Positions 59,552-64,000 of a stretch of DNA of 64,000 nt are shown one piece after another. The stretch covers positions 5,835,501-5,899,500 of the forward strand of contig NZ_CP138214.1 in the NCBI RefSeq assembly GCF_034043515.1. Direction: 5' to 3'. Source of the DNA: Pseudomonas sp. MUP55 (lineage in GTDB: Bacteria; Pseudomonadota; Gammaproteobacteria; Pseudomonadales; Pseudomonadaceae). The notes under the pieces were generated by a model. It was not told the origin of the DNA. It did not search any database and saw only the letters and a list, made by a program, of their open reading frames with translations. Position 1 is the first letter of the stretch, and each line of letters opens with the position of its first letter. The position numbers and the translations under genes were made by a program.

Positions 59552-60417
59552 TGCACTTCGCCGCGCACTTGTGGATGCCCTTTGTCGATTTCGTCTTCAT
59601 GCGCCGCGCGCTGATCGGTGGCCTGGTACTCGCCTGCAGCACCGCGCCGCTGGGTGTGTTTTTGATCCTGCGACGCATGAGCCTGATTGGTGATGCCGTG
59701 GCCCACGGCATTCTGCCTGGCGCCGCCCTGGGCTTCTGGTTCGCCGGGTTGAGCCTGCCGGCGCTGACCATCGGCGGCCTGGGGGCGGGGCTGAGCATGG
59801 CCGGGCTGTCCGCCTGGATCACCCGCCGCACCGGCCTGCGTGAAGACGCCAGCCTCGCCGCCATCTACCCCATCTCCCTCGCCGCCGGCGTGTTGATCCT
59901 CGGCATCGCCGGCAAGCGTCTGGACCTGTTGCACCTGCTGTTCGGCTCCGCCCTGGCGGTGGATGAAACCACCCTCACCGGCATGCTCTGGGTCACCGGT
60001 TTCAGCCTGATCGCCATGGCGCTGATTTACAAACCGCTGCTGCTCGACACCCTCGACCCGCTGTTCCTGCAAACGGTCAGCCGCCTCGGCCCGCTGGCCC
60101 ACGGGTTGTTCCTGACGCTGGTGGTGCTGAACCTGGTCATCGGCTTCCAGGCCATCGGCGCCTTGATGGTGGTGGGCTTGATGATGCTGCCGGCCATCGC
60201 TTCGCGCTTCTGGAGCCGGCGCCTGCCGGTGTTGATCGCGGTATCGGCAGTGCTGGGATGCCTGTCGGTGTGGCTGGGTTTGTTGCTGTCGTTCTATTAC
60301 TCACTGCCCAGCGGCCCGGCCATCGTGCTGGTGGCGGGCGGCGGGTATTTGCTGTCCGTGGTCTTCGGTCCGGTGCACGGCTTGCTGCGCCGCCCGCCCT
60401 TGCTTACATCCCAATGA
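59551..60417 (+). CDS. Zinc/metal ABC transporter permease (ZnuB/AztB-like)
   Basis: A 288-residue inner-membrane protein with about eight helices of the ABC-3 family. FMRRALIGGLVLACSTAPLGVFLILRRMSLIGDAVAHGILPG (given as RRMSLIGDAVAHGILPG, near residue 41-57) is the diagnostic segment. It is followed by EDASLAAIYPISLAAGVLILG and GLMMLPAIASRFWSRRLP. It forms the membrane channel for the ATPase upstream and the binding protein downstream. Start and stop are tightly packed within the Zur-controlled operon. Confidence 0.9.
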   Translation: MHFAAHLWMPFVDFVFMRRALIGGLVLACSTAPLGVFLILRRMSLIGDAVAHGILPGAALGFWFAGLSLPALTIGGLGAGLSMAGLSAWITRRTGLREDASLAAIYPISLAAGVLILGIAGKRLDLLHLLFGSALAVDETTLTGMLWVTGFSLIAMALIYKPLLLDTLDPLFLQTVSRLGPLAHGLFLTLVVLNLVIGFQAIGALMVVGLMMLPAIASRFWSRRLPVLIAVSAVLGCLSVWLGLLLSFYYSLPSGPAIVLVAGGGYLLSVVFGPVHGLLRRPPLLTSQ

Positions 60418-60428
60418 GGTGTCTCCCG

Positions 60429-61307
60429 ATGCGCGCTCTACTCGTGCTGTTCAGTCTGCTGTTGCCGCTGTCGATGGCCCAGGCTGCCGATAAGCTCCAG
60501 GTGGTTACCAGCTTCAGTATTCTCGATGACATCACCCACCAGATCGGTGGCGACCACATCCAGATCAGCAACATGGTCGGCCCGGACGCCGACGCCCACA
60601 CCTACGAACCCACCCCCGACGACGCCAAGGCGTTGCTCAAGGCAAAGCTCATCATCAAGAACGGTCTGGGCTTCGAGCCCTGGCTGGACCGCCTGGTGAC
60701 CAGCACTGAAACCAAGGCCACGGTGGTCACTGCCAGCAAAGGCGTGATCTCCCACACCATGGACGAGGACGGCGAAACCATCCCTGACCCCCACGCCTGG
60801 CACAACCTGGCCAACGCCGAGATCTACGTCAACAACATCACCAAAGCGCTGGTCACCGCCGACCCGGCCAACCAGGCGGATTACCTGCGCAACAGCCAGG
60901 CCTACCTCAAGCAAATCCACCGCGTGCTGGCCGAAGCCAAGACCAAGTTCGGCGCACTGCCCGCAGGCAACCGCCGTATCGTGACCTCCCATGACGCCTT
61001 CGGTTACCTGGGCCAGGCCTATGGCATTCAGTTCCTGGCGCCTCAGGGCCTGTCCACCGAGCGTGAGCCGTCAGCCGCCGAAGTGGCCGCGCTGATCACG
61101 CAAATCCGCAAGGACAAGGTCAAGGCCGTGTTCATGGAGAACATCAAGGACTCGCGCCTGCTCAAGCAAATCGCCGACGAAAGCGGCGCGCAGATTGGCG
61201 GCACGCTCTACTCCGACGCCCTCGCCGCCGAAGGCCCGGCCAGCACCTTTATTGGGCTGTTCGAATACAACCTCAACACCCTGTGCGCGAGCTTAGGCAA
61301 ACCATGA
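60429..61307 (+). CDS. Zinc/metal ABC transporter substrate-binding protein (AztC/TroA-like)
   Basis: The 292-residue cluster A-I metal receptor has a signal peptide (to about residue 21, AQA-AD). Likely metal ligands are His in DADAHTYEPTP, His in DPHAWHN, His in VTSHDAFGYLG, and the Asp in TLYSDALA near residue 272. The His/Asp-rich loop typical of ZnuA is replaced by a short acidic segment (HTMDEDGETIPDPH), as in AztC-like zinc receptors. The gene follows its permease by 11 bp and overlaps the next gene by ATGA. Confidence 0.9.
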   Translation: MRALLVLFSLLLPLSMAQAADKLQVVTSFSILDDITHQIGGDHIQISNMVGPDADAHTYEPTPDDAKALLKAKLIIKNGLGFEPWLDRLVTSTETKATVVTASKGVISHTMDEDGETIPDPHAWHNLANAEIYVNNITKALVTADPANQADYLRNSQAYLKQIHRVLAEAKTKFGALPAGNRRIVTSHDAFGYLGQAYGIQFLAPQGLSTEREPSAAEVAALITQIRKDKVKAVFMENIKDSRLLKQIADESGAQIGGTLYSDALAAEGPASTFIGLFEYNLNTLCASLGKP

Positions 61308-61864
61308 TCCGCAAGAACCCTTCGGGCGATCTGCCGGTGATCGCCGAATCGGCCTACGTCGACAAAACCGCGATCATCTGCGGCAAGGTGATCATCGGCG
61401 AGAACGTATTTGTGGGCCCCTACGCCGTGATCCGCGCCGATGAAGTCAACGCCAGCGGTGCCATGGACCCGATCACCATCGGTGCCAATTCCAATATCCA
61501 GGACGGTGTGGTGATCCACTCCAAGTCCGGCGCCGCCGTGACCATCGGCGAGTTCACCTCCATCGCCCACCGCTCCATCGTCCACGGGCCCTGCACCGTG
61601 GGCGACCGCGTGTTTATCGGTTTCAACAGCGTGCTGTTCAACTGCGCGGTGGGCGACGGCTCGGTGGTGCGGCACAACTCGGTCGTGGACGGGCGCGACC
61701 TGCCCGCCGCCTTCTACGTGCCCTCCACCACGCGCATCGGGCCCACCACCGACTTGTCGCAGTTCGCGCCGGTGAGCGTCAGCGCCTCGGAGTTTTCCGA
61801 AGACGTGGCCCGCACCAATGTCGACCTGGTGCGCGGTTACAAAGCCCTGCAAAACGAGTTCTGA
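61304..61864 (+). CDS. Gamma-class carbonic anhydrase family protein
   Basis: The 186-residue protein is a left-handed beta-helix of hexapeptide repeats. Three conserved metal-ligand His positions are visible in VVIHSKSG and AHRSIVHGP. Gamma carbonic anhydrases can use iron or cobalt in place of zinc, so expression with the Zur regulon fits a spare for the zinc beta-class enzyme. The equivalent in P. aeruginosa is PA5540. The ATG overlaps the binding-protein stop. Catalytic activity cannot be judged from sequence alone, since many family members lack it. Confidence 0.88.
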   Translation: MIRKNPSGDLPVIAESAYVDKTAIICGKVIIGENVFVGPYAVIRADEVNASGAMDPITIGANSNIQDGVVIHSKSGAAVTIGEFTSIAHRSIVHGPCTVGDRVFIGFNSVLFNCAVGDGSVVRHNSVVDGRDLPAAFYVPSTTRIGPTTDLSQFAPVSVSASEFSEDVARTNVDLVRGYKALQNEF

Positions 61865-61867
61865 AGC

Positions 61868-63205
61868 ATGAGCCGCCTATTGATTCGCAACGCCAAACTG
61901 GTCAATGAAGGCCGGGAATTCGACGCTGATGTGCTGGTGGTCAGTGGCCGCATCGAGAAGATTGCCGGCAGCATCGAACACGCAAACGAACCGGTAGAGA
62001 TAGACGCCCAAGGTCAATGGTTGTTGCCTGGGATGATCGATGACCAAGTGCACTTTCGCGAACCCGGTGCGCCGGACAAAGGCAGCTTCTACAGCGAGTC
62101 CCGCGCAGCGGTGGCCGGTGGCATCACCAGCTTCATGGACATGCCCAACACCCACCCGGCCACGCTGAGCCTGGACGCCCTGGCCGATAAAAAGCGCCGC
62201 GCCGCGTTGCACTCGGTGGCCAACTACGGCTTTCACTTTGGCGTGAGTCACGCCAACCTGGACACTGTCGCGGCACTCGATCCTCGTGAAGTGGCGGGCG
62301 TAAAAGTGTTCATGGGCGCCTCCACCGGCAATATGCTGGTGGACGATCCGCAGACGCTGGAGCGCCTGTTTGCCGAGGTGCCAACGATCCTGCTGGCTCA
62401 CTGCGAACACACGCCGAGCATCCAGGCCAACGAACTGCGCCTGCGTGAACGCTTCGGCGAGCGCATCCCTGCCGTGGCCCATGCGCTGATCCGCGATGCC
62501 CAGGCGTGCTATCGCTCCTCATCGCTGGCCGTGGCATTGGCCAAGCGCCATGGCACGCGCTTGCACGTGTTGCACCTGACCAGCGCGCGGGAGTTGGCCC
62601 TGTTCGAAGACAAGCCGCTGACGCAAAAGCACATCACCGCCGAAGTCTGCCTGCACCACCTGCTGTTCGATGACCGCGACTACCAGCGCCTTGGCCACCA
62701 GATCAAATGCAATCCGGCGATCAAGACCCGCGCCGACCGCGACGCGCTGCGCCTGGCTTTATTGAGTGATCGTCTGGATGTGATTGGCAGTGACCATGCG
62801 CCGCATACCTGGGCACAAAAGCAGTTGGACTATCGCCAGGCGCCGGCCGGTCTGCCCTTGGTGCAACATGCGTTGCCGGCGTTGCTGGAACTGGTGGCAG
62901 ACGGGCTGCTGCCGCTGACCACGCTGGTGGCCAAAACCAGTCATCGCGTCGCCGACCTGTTTGCGATTCCGGACAGAGGTTATCTACGCGAGGGGTATTG
63001 GGCCGACCTGGTGCTGATCAAGCCCGAGCCTGCCGGCAAACCCGTGAGCAGCCAACCGATCCTGGCCCGTTGCGGCTGGACGCCTTTTGCCGAGCGCAGC
63101 TTTCGCCACAGCGTCAGCACTACCCTGGTGACGGGCCACCTGGCGTGGCACAACGGCCAGGTGGTCGACAGCTGCCAGGGCCTGCCCCTGCACTTCTTGC
63201 GTTAA
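61868..63205 (+). CDS. Dihydroorotase (PyrC2/PyrQ-like)
   Basis: This 445-residue amidohydrolase resembles the accessory dihydroorotase next to the gamma carbonic anhydrase in P. aeruginosa (PA5541). It catalyses ring closure of carbamoyl aspartate in pyrimidine synthesis. Landmarks are LLPGMIDDQVHFREPGAPDK near 50-70, FMDMPNT near 93, the probable carbamylated Lys in GVKVFMGASTGN near 142, HCEHTPSI near 178, HLTSARE near 236, and GSDHAPHTW near 306. The usual HxH metal pair reads QxH, with Gln in the first position. It ends the folE2 operon, 3 bp after the preceding gene, and presumably replaces the main zinc enzyme. Confidence 0.9.
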   Translation: MSRLLIRNAKLVNEGREFDADVLVVSGRIEKIAGSIEHANEPVEIDAQGQWLLPGMIDDQVHFREPGAPDKGSFYSESRAAVAGGITSFMDMPNTHPATLSLDALADKKRRAALHSVANYGFHFGVSHANLDTVAALDPREVAGVKVFMGASTGNMLVDDPQTLERLFAEVPTILLAHCEHTPSIQANELRLRERFGERIPAVAHALIRDAQACYRSSSLAVALAKRHGTRLHVLHLTSARELALFEDKPLTQKHITAEVCLHHLLFDDRDYQRLGHQIKCNPAIKTRADRDALRLALLSDRLDVIGSDHAPHTWAQKQLDYRQAPAGLPLVQHALPALLELVADGLLPLTTLVAKTSHRVADLFAIPDRGYLREGYWADLVLIKPEPAGKPVSSQPILARCGWTPFAERSFRHSVSTTLVTGHLAWHNGQVVDSCQGLPLHFLR

Positions 63206-63723
63206 GCGCGGGGCTTGACGGTACCGCAGTCGTTACCCAGCCACTGCGCGTGGGTGTCCAGGCTGCCCTTTTGCTGGATGCCGGTGGCATTGAAGGTGCC
63301 GTTGACAGTGGTGGTGAATTCCTTCTGGCTCTGGAAGGTCGCCACGCCCGTGCCTTGGGCTTTCGGGCAGCTGAAGCGGAATTTCCACTGGTTGCCGGTC
63401 TTGTCGGTCACTTCCTGTTTGCAACCCGATTGCGGGTCAGTCAGGGGAATGGAATCGGAGGCGACCTGGGCTGGCGTGAGGCACACCTGCACGCCTTTAC
63501 CGGCCATGGTGATGCCCTGTTTTTCCAGCATGGCGCGCTGTTCAGGGGTCATCTGTTGCTTGAGCTGACCCAGGATCAGCGACAAGTCCGGCAGGTCCTG
63601 GTTGTCGACTTTCATATTGCTCGTAGTCAGTTCCCACAAGCCCGGCGCCAACATCTGCGCGTGTGCCGCCAGCGGCAGCGACAAACCAACAACCATGGAC
63701 AAACAGAGCAGACGAGCATTCAT
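63202..63723 (-). CDS. DUF3617 domain-containing exported protein
   Basis: The 173-residue protein has a signal peptide (MNARLLCLSMVVGLSLPLAAHA, cleavage before QMLAPG) followed by the DUF3617 opening PGLWELTT. CLTPAQVAS and the Cys-containing SGCKQEV and FSCPKAQG segments are typical. The family is periplasmic and uncharacterised. The gene overlaps the end of the convergent dihydroorotase gene by four bases. The start at 63723 is set by the signal peptide; an ATG six codons upstream is less likely. Confidence 0.85.
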   Translation of the reverse strand: MNARLLCLSMVVGLSLPLAAHAQMLAPGLWELTTSNMKVDNQDLPDLSLILGQLKQQMTPEQRAMLEKQGITMAGKGVQVCLTPAQVASDSIPLTDPQSGCKQEVTDKTGNQWKFRFSCPKAQGTGVATFQSQKEFTTTVNGTFNATGIQQKGSLDTHAQWLGNDCGTVKPRA

Positions 63724-63844
63724 CGGGTAACTCCTGGGCAATAGTGGGCGTTAGACGCCGCAAAGCCGCCAGTGTTGCACGGCAAATAAAATAGCGACAT
63801 TCAGGGTGGAACATGGTCTGTTACGCATTGGACTGCCCGGAGTA

Positions 63845-64000
63845 ATGTCGTTCATGGATTTTTTTGGCCCGCACCTGCTCGCCTACTTCATTGCCACGCT
63901 GCATTTTCTCGGGAGCCTCGCCGCCATCCATGCGGTACTGACCGTCAGAACCGCCCAAGGCTCGATTGCCTGGGCGCTGTCGCTGATGTTCATGCCTTAT
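63845..64000 (+). CDS. cls: Cardiolipin synthase (N-terminal fragment)
   Basis: The first 52 codons are in the window and the gene continues to the right. The translation MSFMDFFGPHLLAYFIATLH followed by FLGSLAAIHAVLTVRTAQGS and IAWALSLMFMPY matches the two N-terminal membrane helices and the conserved RTAQGxIAW segment of Pseudomonas cardiolipin synthase A. This enzyme joins two phosphatidylglycerols at the inner membrane. The catalytic HKD motifs are outside the window. The start could be this ATG or the one three codons on. Confidence 0.75.
   Translation, partial: MSFMDFFGPHLLAYFIATLHFLGSLAAIHAVLTVRTAQGSIAWALSLMFMPY

Overview
The window looks like a high-GC gammaproteobacterial chromosome of the Pseudomonas fluorescens group. 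The protein set (two-subunit pyruvate carboxylase with a PycR-like regulator, purEK, aspA, the COG0523/folE2 zinc cluster) and three families of fluorescens-type REP/REPIN elements point there. In P. aeruginosa the homologues lie near the end of the numbered chromosome, so this stretch is probably within a few hundred kb of oriC. That placement is remembered synteny, not something measured here. No rRNA, tRNA, transposase, integrase, prophage or CRISPR array was seen.

Layout. 1-4.7 kb: start of pstC and complete pstS, each with its own Pho box, then an MFS transporter, a YciA-like thioesterase and a YeaD-like mutarotase. 4.8-10.5 kb: a 1883-residue putative toxin/effector. 10.5-13.1 kb: a DUF3299 protein, a GlsB/YeaQ membrane protein and purE-purK behind a leader with an intrinsic-terminator-like hairpin. 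13.4-14.3 kb: a small metzincin-type metalloprotease. 14.4-19.8 kb: HypT-like LysR, aspA, a sodium:alanine symporter and asparaginase. 19.9-24.5 kb: a second giant protein sharing several C-terminal modules with the first.

24.6-27.8 kb: AraC regulator, acetylpolyamine amidohydrolase and polyamine-binding protein. 27.8-31.2 kb: MocR-type regulator divergent from a PaiB-GNAT-GNAT operon. 31.4-35.6 kb: homocysteine methyltransferase divergent from an amino-acid ABC binding protein and permease without an ATPase, then an autotransporter-like barrel. 35.7-42 kb: pyruvate carboxylase subunits, PycR-like LysR, a 65-residue protein, a HexR-like RpiR regulator and an unknown small protein. 42.1-53.3 kb: a PAS-GGDEF-EAL protein, uvrD, a Tim44-domain protein, a SUKH protein, a CPA2 antiporter, a second thioesterase, pdxY and a DUF3301 protein.

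53.3-63.2 kb is a zinc-starvation island. Two Zur-box palindromes, identical over 18 bp when each is read toward its operon, flank divergent units: zigA-DUF1826-COG0523 and a small secreted protein at one, amidase and folE2-ABC transporter-gamma-carbonic anhydrase-dihydroorotase at the other. The logic is metallochaperones, high-affinity uptake and spare enzymes that replace zinc-demanding ones. The window ends with a DUF3617 protein and the start of a cardiolipin synthase gene.

The least explained items are the two giant proteins with a shared C-terminal His-x-His module and a fixed C-terminal end, the secreted protein sharing the zigA Zur box, the HxD...H...R pattern in DUF1826, clusters of perfect DnaA-box 9-mers inside two coding genes, and structured leaders upstream of purE and of the GGDEF-EAL gene.
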